Source: Tanypteryx hageni (taxonomy: Eukaryota; Arthropoda; Insecta; Odonata; Petaluridae). From it: 64,000 nt of DNA. Location of the stretch: assembly GCA_028673005.1 (NCBI GenBank), contig CM054116.1, forward strand, positions 23,723,840 through 23,787,839, in the 5' to 3' direction. This document shows positions 1 to 9,900 of the stretch, piece after piece. The notes beneath the pieces were generated by a model that made no database searches, had not been told where the DNA came from, and saw only the letters and a list, made by a program, of their open reading frames with translations. Position numbers and translations under genes: made by a program. Numbering within the stretch: position 1 is the first letter of the stretch; the number at the start of each line of letters is the position of its first letter.

Positions 1-230
1 GTGGTCGAGATGAGATAAAGGATTATATCCATGATAATGCTGACCCTCTGATGACCAAGGAATTCATTTTTAATGTAGTATTTGATGATCAACTGAGAGT
101 GAAAGGCTTGTTTAAAATCATAAAATTTTCCTGCCAATACCAATACCGTATTGAATGCAATCCCAAATTTCAGCTTGCGAAAAACCGCGGTCGTCTTTAA
201 TTCGAGTGCGAAATCGTATACTGTAAACAT
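1..230 (-). pseudogene. LINE reverse transcriptase relic, upstream part, cut by window start
   Basis: Homologous to 14251-14480. Read on the minus strand in shifted frames it gives pieces of the palm domain (FYDFKQAF, IRGSALSW-like, SSRPQIVRL). The downstream part lies left of the window. Confidence 0.6.
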
Positions 231-239
231 ACCGCGGTC

Positions 240-425
240 AATCGATCGCGCGTCAATTCGTCATGCTTCGATTCGCTGCGCATTAATTCCTCACACCTAA
301 ATAATCGTCACGCATCAATAGATCGCACGACAAACTCATTGTGCATCAATACAACGCTAGACAAATTTGTCGCGACAAAATTTAATTGCGAAACAAATTC
401 GTCGCGAGACAAATTGGAAGGCGAT
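240..425. repeat. Block of spaced CAAATT / CGTC motifs
   Basis: About seven degenerate occurrences of a motif like CAATTCGTCA recur at roughly 30-base spacing, and the block includes a perfect 14-base palindrome TTTGTCGCGACAAA at 366-379. It lies 5' of the Tigger relic and looks like subterminal repeats of a DNA transposon, though no terminus was found. Equivalents occur near 14490, 28626, 42879 and 56050. Confidence 0.45.
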
Positions 426-683
426 ACACAATGACTGGTGTACAGCAGGGGGATGCGCTTTTTGTTGGGCGTCACCCCTTTCCATACGCCATCCAATGTG
501 TTTCGCGTATTTCTGGCATTATCGAAATATAAAGAAAAATTATTTTGTATAAAAACGAATAATATGACATAATTAGTTCTACTGTCTAAGACGCAAAAAA
601 AAGATTTATCATTAAAATTTTACATAGACATTGACGAAACTATAGCTATGAGAATCTGTAAAACACTACACTGGTAAATTATG

Positions 684-1205
684 TCAATGGAGTATTTTTT
701 AAATAGCTTATGCTACAAGGAAGTGAAGGTTGCTTATTTCAGGCCTATTGCAGAGATTCAGATACTGCAGAAAGATTTATTTATAAATTTTCCAAGTTTG
801 TTGTGGATAAAAATCTTACTGCTGTGCAAATCTATAATGCCAGTGAAATGCCTATTTTGGCAGTGTCTTTCTCATGGCGTGTTTGCAGCTGGTGATGAGG
901 CCATGGCATGCAGAGAGGAATCAAAGGTGATGCTGAAGGTCCTTGCATGTGCAAAAAGAGCAGGTATGAACACACTCAAATCAATGATGATCAGTAAAGG
1001 CGCAAACCCGCGTTAAAGGGTATCAACATTTTTCCCATCCATTACTGTGAAAGCTAATGTGCATGGATAACTCTGCAAATTACATTTGACTGGTTTTGGA
1101 ATCATTTAGCACTGGAGGGCCATGAGCATTGAAAGTCTAACTGGTTAGGTGATGACTGCAAAATTATTTTGATATTAGATTACTGCCATGCCAATCACTT
1201 TTGGT
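684..1205 (+). pseudogene. pogo/Tigger (jerky-like) transposase relic, copy 1
   Basis: Successive frames read VDKNLTAVQIYNASE, then FWQCLSHGVFAAGDEAMAC, then SKGANPR, then KGINIFPIHY and DWFWNHL, then CKIILILDYCHAN. This follows the DDE domain order of Tigger/jerky transposases (VYNADE...LFW...GDE...KNPR...WF...LLLDN.HP). The first catalytic aspartate is gone (NASE for NADE), and there are two frameshifts and at least one stop. Only the catalytic core is recognisable; no DNA-binding domain or terminal repeats were found. Confidence 0.7.
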
Positions 1206-1235
1206 ATTCAAATCGTCCAATCATTTACAAGACTA

Positions 1236-1308
1236 ATTTTATGGCAGCACCCCTAAAAATCATCTGTGGCACCACTGTGTTCCATGGCGACCAGGTTGGG
1301 AACCACTG
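1236..1308 (-). mobile_element. hAT-like terminus (CAGTGGTTCCCAACC...)
   Basis: Read on the minus strand from 1308, the sequence begins CAGTGGTTCCCAACCTGG and continues with a GC-richer stretch resembling the ends of hAT elements. The partner end and the 8-bp target duplication were not found, so this is a single terminus or a chance resemblance. Equivalents end near 15558, 29694, 43947 and 57118. Confidence 0.35.
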
Positions 1309-1569
1309 TCCTAGCCGCTTGAGGGCTAGAATCTGATTGCTGCAGGATGTAGGTCTAAGGATTAGGATGGTTAAACAAGAAATACATGTGTGACAAATCT
1401 TTCACCCAACCTCCTTTTCCCTGACCTTTCCAGCATGCTCCCCCACAATTTAGAAAGCACTGTTTGAATGTATGAAATGGATTGTAAAGATATTTATTCA
1501 GCATAACATTTCCTGTCGTTTGCACCTTCTGTGTTAATTTTTATGTGTAAAGTTGTGATTTTTAAATTC

Positions 1570-1670
1570 AATTAATTATTATGTGACAGTTCTCGAATAT
1601 TGGAGGAAAAAATTTCTCGAAAAATGAGAATTTAAATGAAAGGGAATTTCTCGAGAATTCTCGAGCACAG
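1570..1670. repeat. TCTCGA cluster with CTCGAGAATTCTCGAG palindrome
   Basis: TCTCGA or its complement occurs several times, ending in a perfect 16-base palindrome at 1650-1665. The spacing suggests a transposon subterminal region, but no terminal repeat was identified. The same block recurs in all copies. Confidence 0.4.
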
Positions 1671-2639
1671 TCACTAGAAGAAATGCTAAAATTTGCTAGT
1701 TCTTTGGATCAGGTGCTGAGACATGAAAAAAATATCACATCATATGGAGTTATTAATTTTTTATCACTCTTTATCAATCATGGAACAATTTCCAAAACTT
1801 TCATTAAAATTGGGAATAATTTTGAAATGAGAAAAAAGTCTGCTTCATTTATTTCTTTATTCATTAAAATGGTAAAATAAAAAATAAATTGATACAAAAA
1901 TCTCTTTTAATCATTTAAATATTTGAGAAGAGTATTGTTACTATTAACTGATATTAATACTGTAATGTTTATTAACTCGTTGTCAAACACGAGTAATCAT
2001 GGATATCAACTGAATATTGATACCAGTCAGCATTCATGAATTTTCCAGATCATCATAGTTATCACAATGGCTAGAGATTACAGCTTAGTGGTAATGTATT
2101 ATGTGCATTAATTTTATGTGTATTGTCACTCCATATCCCATGGGATGCTGCATGAGGTGAGTTTGAGAGGCGGCACTTTTCTAGGGGTGGCATCATAGCA
2201 TTTTCTCTGCTTGTCTGCATCCACATGTCCTGATCTGGGGCAGTGTTTTGTCTTCTGTCCCCAAAATACAGTGGAGGTCTCTCAGATATTACACATTCCT
2301 GAAAAATGACTATGAGATAAATTTGACATAAGTTGGAATTTGAGCAGTTGCAAAATTAATAGCAGTGACAATAATTTCTTTTACGTTTTGAATTTTAGTC
2401 TTTAACTTGAGTAAATTCATAAAGGAGTTTAGTCATATTAATTTCCATAAATATTTTTTCTAAAAAAATAAGATAGTAGAGAGTGCTTGGTTAAACCCAA
2501 TTGAATTTTAGCAGTTGGTAATTATCATAATTTCTGGTCAGTTTGTCAGCAATAGTAAATATTTATTTTTGGTGTTATATATAAAAAAAATATTTTTGCA
2601 TGTTGTGAACTAGAACTAACAAAGGGATTGCTGGATGTG

Positions 2640-3038
2640 ATATTACCTCCAAATTCAGGATTGGCATCATTCGATATCACAAAACTTTCCTCAACAATGC
2701 CAGTGAAAGATGCTGTGCTTGTGTCGGAAGATGTGTTATCAAGCACGTGTCAAAGATTCTTTCTCACTACATATATTCTTTTTGAGATTGTTTTATTGGC
2801 AAAACGAAGGCCTAGCTATGGGCTCTCCTATCTCCCTTTTATTAGCTGACATTTTCTTGAACTGCATTAAATGCAAATTATTCCATTCAAATATACAATA
2901 TGTTGTTTGCTGGCATTGCTATTTCGAAGATATTTTATGCTTTTGGAAAGGAGCTGACAGACAATTGAACCTATTTGTTAATTACTTGAATTCTCTCCAT
3001 CCTTCTATTAGTTTTACATAGGAGTTAGAATACAATGG
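2640..3038 (+). pseudogene. Older Penelope-like element, reverse transcriptase relic, copy 1
   Basis: One frame reads LASFDITKLSSTMPVKDA (like LVSFDV..LFTN.P). After a frameshift near 2785 another reads QNEGLAMGSPISLLLADIFL, then YFEDILCFWK, then LFVNYLNSLHPSISFT. These are the palm motifs of PLE reverse transcriptases (GLAMGSPLSP, YVDDI). The catalytic YVDD is YFED, and a stop follows SISFT. No GIY-YIG domain of this copy was found; the sequence right of 3038 is unrelated up to the younger insertion. Confidence 0.8.
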
Positions 3039-3124
3039 TCCATCCCAAAAGAGCAATTGACATAAGTGCGAGTCCAAAAGAGCAGGTGGTCAAATGAGTA
3101 AGTGGACAAAGAACAAGTGGGGCA

Positions 3125-4168
3125 TTGGAGGTATCGAAAATCGCGAATAATAATAATAATAACATAACTGATTTTCTACAGCAACTAAACGATCAATATC
3201 CTTCCATTAAATTTACACATGAAGTTGAAAAACAAAATACATTGCCATTTCTTGACCTTCTCGTAAAAAGAGAAAACAACCAAATCAAGTTCGGGATTTA
3301 CCGCAAACCCACACACACAGACACGTACATTCCCTCTGATTCCAACCACCATATTTCACATAAATTAGCACCATTCCACTCAATGGTACATAGACTCTTA
3401 CAGGTTCCTCTTTCTGAAGTTGATTTCCTCACAGAATTAAAATATATCAAAAAATGCGCTAAAATCAATGGTTACGACCCTCAGATGATAGAGAATATTT
3501 TACACAAACACAAGCGCAATCTTTCTTTGAAAAAACAGATTACTCTCACAAGCACGCCCCCCAAAAAACCAAAATACGTAAAAATCCCCTTCGTCCCTGG
3601 CATCACAAACGGCTTATCAAACATCTTCTCAAAACAGAACCTTAAAGCAGTACCTGTGAATGAAAACAAACTCTCCAACTTACTACACAATCCAAAAGAC
3701 ACGATCCCGACTCTACAAAGATCCGGCATATACAAAATCGCTTGCACAGACTGCGAGAAAGTCTACATAGGGCAAACTAAACGGAAGCTAGAAACTAGGT
3801 TCAAAGAACACCTTGCACACTTCAAACACAATAGATTTAACAGGTCTAGCGTTGCAATACACATACAGGAAAACAATCACCCGATTAAAATCGAAAACAT
3901 GTCTCTCTTAAAATCAACACAAACCGACTGGAAACTAGACGCTTACGAGAGTATTTTCATAAACAAATTCAAAGAGACGGTTATGAATAACGACCGCGGA
4001 CCTATCCCTTACTCACCCCTCTACTCGCTAACCGTTAAGAATTCCCCCACCCCTCTGCCCTCCTTTCACTTTTACCCGGAACACATAAATACACAAGACC
4101 AAACACAAACAATTCATACGACTTCAGCTACTGAAGATGGGAGCATAGCTCCCGAAATACGTATCTAG
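3125..4168 (+). CDS. PLE C-terminal ORF: RT thumb plus GIY-YIG endonuclease, copy 1 (347 codons, 5'-truncated)
   Basis: The frame opens at the insertion junction (TTG, with no ATG near it), so it is a truncated piece and not a gene with its own start. Residues about 14-130 are the thumb/linker of a PLE reverse transcriptase (YPSIKFTHEVEKQNTLPFLD, then GIYRKPTHTD). Residues 199-300 are the GIY-YIG nuclease: GIY at 201, the PLE-typical CTDC at 207-210, YIG at 214, the arginine of TRFKEH at 225, histidines at 229 and 232, and the catalytic glutamate in YESIFINK at 275. All key nuclease residues are present. In full-length PLEs this domain nicks target DNA for primed reverse transcription. Seven asparagines near the start come from an AAT microsatellite. 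It probably has no function on its own. Confidence 0.85.
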   Translation: MEVSKIANNNNNNITDFLQQLNDQYPSIKFTHEVEKQNTLPFLDLLVKRENNQIKFGIYRKPTHTDTYIPSDSNHHISHKLAPFHSMVHRLLQVPLSEVDFLTELKYIKKCAKINGYDPQMIENILHKHKRNLSLKKQITLTSTPPKKPKYVKIPFVPGITNGLSNIFSKQNLKAVPVNENKLSNLLHNPKDTIPTLQRSGIYKIACTDCEKVYIGQTKRKLETRFKEHLAHFKHNRFNRSSVAIHIQENNHPIKIENMSLLKSTQTDWKLDAYESIFINKFKETVMNNDRGPIPYSPLYSLTVKNSPTPLPSFHFYPEHINTQDQTQTIHTTSATEDGSIAPEIRI

Positions 4169-4356
4169 AGATTTCCAGAGTGTATGTGCGTGTGTATTTT
4201 CTTTTTCTTCTTTTTAGGCTATTTTTGACAACAGGTCCCTGTAGGCCATCATCGTCCTGCAAACTTGTAAGTATAATTTTAATTTTCCTTATTTCTTATT
4301 GGCGTGTGAGTGCTCTCTGGGTAAATTTACGGTTTAGGAGTTTTAAATTTTAATTC
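3126..4356 (+). mobile_element. Younger 5'-truncated Penelope-like element, copy 1 (1231 bp)
   Basis: Limits are set by comparison with copy 4, which lacks it. The left junction falls right after GGGGCAT (3125) and the right junction right before CTTATGTTTTACGG (4357). The segment begins inside the reverse transcriptase thumb, encodes the 347-codon frame and ends with about 190 bp of 3' untranslated DNA. No clear target duplication or tail is seen. Equivalents: 17378-18608, 31514-32744, 58939-60169. Confidence 0.8.
4131..4165 (+). ncRNA. Hammerhead-ribozyme-like motif at the PLE 3' end
   Basis: CTGAAGA (4131-4137) fits the conserved CUGANGA. A perfect stem GGGAGC/GCTCCC (4139-4144 with 4148-4153, loop ATA) fits stem II. 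GAAA follows at 4154-4157, then TACGTATC, giving a very short self-complementary stem III and an AUC cleavage triplet. Stem I is only about three base pairs (CTA/TAG). Hammerhead motifs with minimal stems are known from PLE terminal regions. It overlaps the last codons of the ORF. Equivalents: 18383-18417, 32519-32553, 59944-59978; none in copy 4. Confidence 0.55.
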
Positions 4357-4850
4357 CTTATGTTTTACGGTTGAATCTAATGGCAATATTATTTCCTGGG
4401 CCTGACATTAACAATTCCCAACAATGGAATCAACTCCTCCATTTATCCAGGGCTACTTTTAACACATATGGGGCCTGGGGAAAACTTCTCTGGATGGACT
4501 CCCTACTACATTTCCATATTGAGTATCCCCCATGAAGCTATATTATTATTTTTTTGTGTAACTTCGGAAGTACATCTTTAGGAAACATCTCATGACACTG
4601 CATGCCTAGACCAGCAGAAGGAAATCATATGCACCCTCATGGAATTCATCGAATGAGCAACATTTTTCCATTTTATTTGTTTTATGAGAAAAAAACAAAA
4701 CGTTCCTTTTCCTCAAAATGACCTGGGTTTTGTTCCAGGGGCAGTTTCCTTTTTTTATGAGATTCTTCTCTCTCAAATTTTCATCTTCCATACTTAAATT
4801 TGTAAGTAAAAAGAAAACTAAATCCTTAACAATAGCTAATTGCCTTTTTT

Positions 4851-4890
4851 ACCCAAATCCAAGACGATCCCGAATCTAAGACGATCGCCC
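4851..4890. repeat. Two-copy direct repeat, CCRAATCYAAGACGATC
   Basis: CCAAATCCAAGACGATC is followed immediately by CCGAATCTAAGACGATCG. A related CTAAGACGC lies near 586, upstream of the Tigger relic. Pogo-like termini can carry such motifs, but orientation and spacing do not form an inverted pair. Present in every copy. Confidence 0.4.
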
Positions 4891-5266
4891 ATTTAGCAGA
4901 TTGTCAAAACAGAAAAAAAAATTATCTCTCATTGAATGTATTCGGTGTATATTTTGAACACATATTCAGTGTAGGTATGCTAGTTCCTTCATTCATTATG
5001 AAATGGTTTGTTATAAATTTTTGTTTAAGAAAAACAGAATTTAAAAAATGTATTTTAAAAACTTAGTACTGTATTAATTGAAATCCGGATCGTAAGTTCG
5101 CAATGAAATAAATGCAATTATATTATCTTATGTTTCATTTGTTTAAAGAAATATCGATTAAATGCGTAACGATACATCCTACGATAATTGATAGTAGCTC
5201 AATAACTTTGGCTAAGATTAATAAAGGATAATACTCCTTTAGCCAAACAATTAGAGGGTTACAACA

Positions 5267-5307
5267 CCCAATGCATTTCGCCCACAAGGTGGGCGAAATG
5301 CATTGGG
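5267..5307. repeat. Perfect hairpin, 19-bp stem and 3-base loop, copy 1
   Basis: CCCAATGCATTTCGCCCAC (5267-5285), loop AAG, then the exact reverse complement to 5307. It lies just beyond the end of the minus-strand PLE reading frame, in what would be its 3' untranslated region. Equivalents: 19519-19559, 33655-33695, 46825-46865 (one C to T in the left arm, giving a wobble pair), 61080-61120. Confidence 0.9.
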
Positions 5308-5434
5308 GGTAAAACCTGTTTCAACAGTGACTGGGAGCCAACTGCCAGGTTTTAAACGGAAAGTATTAAGAAGACGACGAAGAAACAAGTGAAACGCGGA
5401 AAGATTTTTCGGCATGTGTGTCGTTTAAATCTGT

Positions 5435-5632
5435 CTATTTGTATAGGGTCTTGTTGAAATATGTGTCCGTGTTCATAAGTGTATCGCGGTTTTTGTAAAT
5501 GTGAAGTTTTTCTAACGAGTTTAGTGAGTTATTGGCTGAAGTTATCAATGTTAAATCGTTTACGTGTATACTATGACCTGTTTCAAAGATGTGGTTGGCA
5601 ACGCTTGGTTTTTCAAAACGATTATATTTATA
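5435..5632 (-). pseudogene. Penelope-like element, GIY-YIG C-terminal end, minus strand, copy 1
   Basis: An uninterrupted minus-strand frame without ATG reads YKYNRFEKPSVANHIFETGH, then a segment with the LEKLHIYK glutamate, and ends LYK-TAG at 5435. It corresponds to the part of the younger PLE frame from FKHNRF through YESIFINK, but the sequence is clearly of a different family. Upstream it runs into an AT repeat, so GIY and YIG are missing here. Equivalents: 19687-19884, 33823-34020, 46993-47190, 61248-61445. Confidence 0.75.
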
Positions 5633-5770
5633 TATTTATTTATATATTATATTTATATATTTATGCGACAAAAAGGACATAGGACAAACAAGAAGGAAAC
5701 TAATAACACGCTTCAAGGAACACATGGCTCACTATAAATATAATCGTTTTGAAAAATCAAGCGTTGCCAA
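5595..5770. repeat. 38-bp inverted repeat, arms 5595-5632 and 5733-5770
   Basis: The arms are complementary with one mismatch (G versus A) and are separated by 100 bp. Both arms encode the NRFEK-SVAN part of the PLE nuclease, one per strand. Equivalents: 19847-20022, 33983-34158, 47153-47328, 61408-61583. Confidence 0.9.
5621..5664. repeat. AT-rich microsatellite (TATATTTA repeats)
   Basis: Imperfect TATATTTATATATTTATT repeats partly overlap the left arm of the 38-bp inverted repeat and separate the two divergent PLE pieces. I see no length difference among copies. Confidence 0.8.
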
Positions 5771-5960
5771 TTGAAGTATGTCTTTTCATTTTGACCATCT
5801 CTCAAATACCAACAAATCATCATCCCCGCTGTCCTGTCAAACCTCGCCCCTCTTTCCCCCTCCACGTTCTTTCTTACTATTTATTGAGCTAGTGGAAATA
5901 CTGTGTCACTTGATGATGCTAATTGTAGCAAAACTGATTGTTGACCTCCTTGAAAAGACA
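5664..5960 (+). pseudogene. Penelope-like element end, plus strand, with decayed 3' region, copy 1
   Basis: The frame 5664-5774 reads CDKKDIGQTRRKLITRFKEH and ends SSVAN-stop, the central GIY-YIG part with YIG changed to DIG. It is the same PLE family as the minus-strand piece at 5435-5632; the two share 38 bp in inverted orientation. The following DNA contains CTTGATGA, then a TGCTA/TAGCA stem (5917-5930), then AAAC. This looks like a decayed hammerhead core, suggesting that the plus-strand piece reaches its own 3' end. The right limit is uncertain. Equivalents start at 19916, 34052, 47222 and 61477. Confidence 0.6.
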
Positions 5961-6970
5961 GATGAATGTATAAATGGCATTTACCTCGCATTTGGGTGGT
6001 TATTAGCTGTCCTCTTCAGTTTGGTACTGCTTACCAGGAAATTGCCATCATGATGGAGCAATCTGAAAGAAATTTTTGGGATAGAGCATAAGATGATCAA
6101 GAGCATTTTTTATAAATTTTTAAATAATTTTATGCGTGAGGGTGTGAGTTTTTGTGTAATTAGGAATAAACTTGGTGTACTTCTACCATATTACAGGTAA
6201 ATATCTTTAAAAATAATTTATAATTTTTATGATTTAAATCCTTATTTTAAAAGGCTATCTGGCAATACTAATATGTAGTTTAATTTTATCCTGGCGGTCA
6301 GAGAGGTAAGTAAGGTAGGTGACGTCATTTGGAACACTTGGGTGACTGACTCACTTTCCAGATTCGTAGTTTAACGTTAATGCGTAACCTGCGATCCTGC
6401 AGGATTGATGTAAACGCTGCAGATTCGATAGGTTCTGCAAAGTGAAGACGCTCTCAGGATTTAATGGCGAATATACCGGGGCGGGATAAATGATTTCCTA
6501 GGCGTTTCGTAATATGAGGCTGTCTATTTCAATTTGTCCAACGCGTAGATGAAATATCTTATATCGACACCCCTAAGGATTCGGAATACGTTGCAATGCA
6601 CATGGTAAATTTGGCAATTCGCCACCTCGTTTCCGGAGTAGGAGGCTCAGATACCTCGAATGTGATCGTTTCCTATGGAGCATAGAATAAGGAATCTCGA
6701 GCCGTCAAGGCTCCGGGTGGTGTCCATCGAAGTCCATTGCCCGCGACTACTTACTCGACAGGAATTTCTCCTTTGATCCACGAATCCGCAACTCGTGGCC
6801 TCGACCGGCGAAATGGTTCGTTGCTGGTGAAAATAAAGATACCCTCCGGATCAATGTATCGATGGTGTATTTACAAGTGAAAATCGCAAGTAATAGAATG
6901 CCACCTACCGGATTCCGTGCTGGGTCGTGCCAGGAATACAGGCGCCACTGGAGATAACCTGTCTGCGAGT

Positions 6971-9900
6971 CTATTTTTCTCTTGCGCGTTCGGTCAATGC
7001 GTCGAACGCGTAGAAACTGATGGCGGCGCCTACGAAACCTTTCACCCAGCTCATGCTGTAGCCTCTGAAGAGCCCATTTCTCAATCCGTGCTTCCTGTAA
7101 TTGAAGAGCAAAGACGCTTATAACCACGAGAATTCCGGTAGATTTTAGGTTGAAGGGAGGTAAGGGTACTGGGTAAGGTGGCTAGTCGAGAGCGCGATAA
7201 CGTTCGGCAGCAATTATCTCGGAAGCCTCATTTGGCAGAATTTCGGAGTGAGGTTAAAGGTAGCACGGAGAGAGGAAAAACAGAAGTATTTTGGTAGGAG
7301 AGTAGTTGTCAAGGGATATCTTTTTGGTTCACATCAAATGCGTGACACAAATGCATGCATCATTCTGCTGCCACATAATATTCGAAAGCTCGTTAATTAG
7401 CTGCACAGGAGGAGTGGGTGAGAGAGAGAGCCACGGTGCATCATTATTAAAAACTACGGATGGTCCGCGTTTTTCAAGCTCACCTGTAGATATTAAACAA
7501 CGTCTTCGTCATTGAGGCCTTATTAGTAGCAGTGCGACGCGTGTTTTGCATCTGCTTCCGCACCACATCAAAGGGGTAGGAGATCGCCTGGCCCAAGAGG
7601 CCTGCCAGGCCGCCGCACAAAAGCGTCACTCCCGGATGGGTGCCCTCGTCTGAATCGCCGCCTGGATCATTAAATAATACACAGCATTTAAGTGAGGAGT
7701 ATTGTTTAAAGTTGCAAACAAAAGTAACAGCTAATGACGTGGTATCACATTCGTATTACTGCAAAGAAGGCGCGTGAACAAAACCAGTCAGTCTTTCGCC
7801 CCTCAGTGACTGCGAAACGTGGCGCAACCATCATCGGAGCTGACAATGAGTGACGAAAGGAGATTCGTAAAAGCTCGCGATTGCATTTCAACTCTCAAAT
7901 GCGTGCGAGCATGGTGCGAGGTGAGTGCTTCGTTTTGTAAGAGGATTTGTCTCGCGAAGGATTTCGCGTGTGAATGAGACGTTTGGGCGGCGATACCAAG
8001 TCAAAGAAGTGGGTGAAGAAGATTTACTCACCGACAGCTTTTTCCTTGAGCGTGCTATACGCGGCGAAGCTAATTCCGGAATACGGTATCACCCCGATGA
8101 CGGTCGGGGTGAAACCGCGGAAGAACGCGCGCGTTCCCCCTTCCTTCCAAACTCGGGCGAACGCCTGAATGAAGAGAAAATGGAACGTGAGTCATTGGGA
8201 TAAAAATGTGTTATCCGTTTATTCTGAAAAGAGGAAGAACCCGTGATCGCTACGTAGTCGAATGAACAAGGAATAATTGTGTCACCAAAGCTTCACACGA
8301 AATAGTGATTTAAGGGGGCATGCTAAGACAGATTTTTCGAATGTTTTTCGTCGAGTTACCTTAAACAGGTGTCCTTTCCCGCCATCCTGAGCCATCCTGT
8401 TCTTCACTACGTCCAGTGGATAGGTCAGGGAGGCTGATGTCACTCCAGAGAGGGCGCCGGCAACACATCCCTTCGATACGGAGTCCCTGCATGAGAGACG
8501 CTGGCAATGAAACGTGGTCTAGCGAGCAGAGCAGGTGAATCAGTATCCTGCCCCCGCTAAGAATAAGGATGATTAACGCTACGGAACAAACGCGCACTCC
8601 CACTGGCGACGACTACTGTTGGATGAGGAGCAATGCAAACATCCACCCGCATTTCGATTGTTAAATGAATCGAGTAATATAATTATTCTCTCTCATATCC
8701 CTCTGTGTGAGGTTACCGTAATGATGAACGTAGAGCCACTTTTCAAATATCAGCTAGAGTTCCTTCGGGATGCATAACTCGCTACAATCTCGACCAAAAC
8801 AAAATCGTTTCAGAAAAGAGAAGGTAGTGGAATTTGGAAAAGTGCATTCCTCCCACACTGAATCTATTATCCGGAATAGCAAACGTTTGAGGGAATCGAA
8901 CATTTCCGTACGTACCCTTGGGCTGGACCCTGGTCCACTTCGAGAAAGGACTTGTACCTTTCGTGCGTCGAATACTGAAGGGCGGCATACGGGACGACTC
9001 TCAGCAAGGCGGCGGAGTGACCCCTCCAGAGGTATCGCGGCCCTCGCTCTCTCCACGATTGGCGGATGAATTTCAGGCCAGCCATCGTCCCGAACGGTCT
9101 GTTGTGGTTCTGAGAAAGTACACAATGCGCACATTAGCTCAAGCGTCATTGACAGTGGGCGTTTTTTTAGTTGGCGCACTCCTATTCGTCGGTGGAAGTA
9201 GCCAAGTTTCAAGAGCGATTCAAGGCTCAATTTCGATTGCCATCGAGTAATTCGACGCATCCATGATTAGGTGCGACTCACGCAAGCAAAACTTCCATTT
9301 AAGAGTGAAAACGGTACGAATTTTAAATGTACCTCAAAATCAACAGCAAGTCTCATGCGCCGCGGGTCTCGTCATGAAATAGGGTATCTTTTCTCTCAAG
9401 TCGCGCAGTCGCCGTAGCCGAAAAGTGAAAGTTAGTCGGCATGGCGTTATTTTTTTCGCGTCCGGTATACTAATCAATTGCCATTTCCCTACATCGATTT
9501 TAAGGCCCTGCTTTAAATCTCTCTCCTCCTCCGAGTTACTAGCTTAGGCGTCACCCTCTTACGGAGTGGGTGCAAACAGAATATAAAATGACCGCGACGG
9601 AAGAAAGAGCAGTTGAATTTTAGGTGCATCCGTAAATTTACCGTGAAGTGATCCTTGGCCCGGTCTAGTGGGGCCGTCACCGTGGTAGCCGTGATCCCAG
9701 CTGCGACTCCCGCCCACACGTTGATCGAAGTCCTCGAGCGAGATGAATCCTGGAGCGAGAAATGAAACCGTCCGTGAGAAAACATCGTTACTCCATAGCA
9801 ACTCTGTGAAAGTAGTCTGTGATTATGTTTTGTTTATTGATCGTAATAAAAAACAATCTCATTATCGATGATTTAATATAAGGAACAAATGTTTCGTAGT

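Noticed and set aside
3125..4168. GIY-YIG homing endonuclease or standalone nuclease gene
   Set aside because: The reverse transcriptase thumb before the nuclease and the CxxC between GIY and YIG identify a truncated Penelope-like element instead.
5778..6053. 91-codon plus-strand frame with a hydrophobic C-terminal stretch
   Set aside because: No family resemblance. It lies in the PLE 3' region, and in copy 4 a one-base insertion shifts its N-terminal half.
6320..6327. TGACGTCA, a CRE-like palindrome
   Set aside because: A single 8-base site downstream of the carrier stop codon, with no supporting context.
6747..7127. 126-codon minus-strand open frame
   Set aside because: It overlaps carrier exon 7 in a different frame and runs into intron 6; the spliced exon frame explains the conservation.
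8754..9260. 168-codon minus-strand open frame
   Set aside because: It crosses intron 2, exon 3 and intron 3 of the carrier in a different frame and has no family resemblance; it is a shadow of exon 3. The same holds for its copies and for the plus-strand frames at 8770-9069 and 8918-9250.
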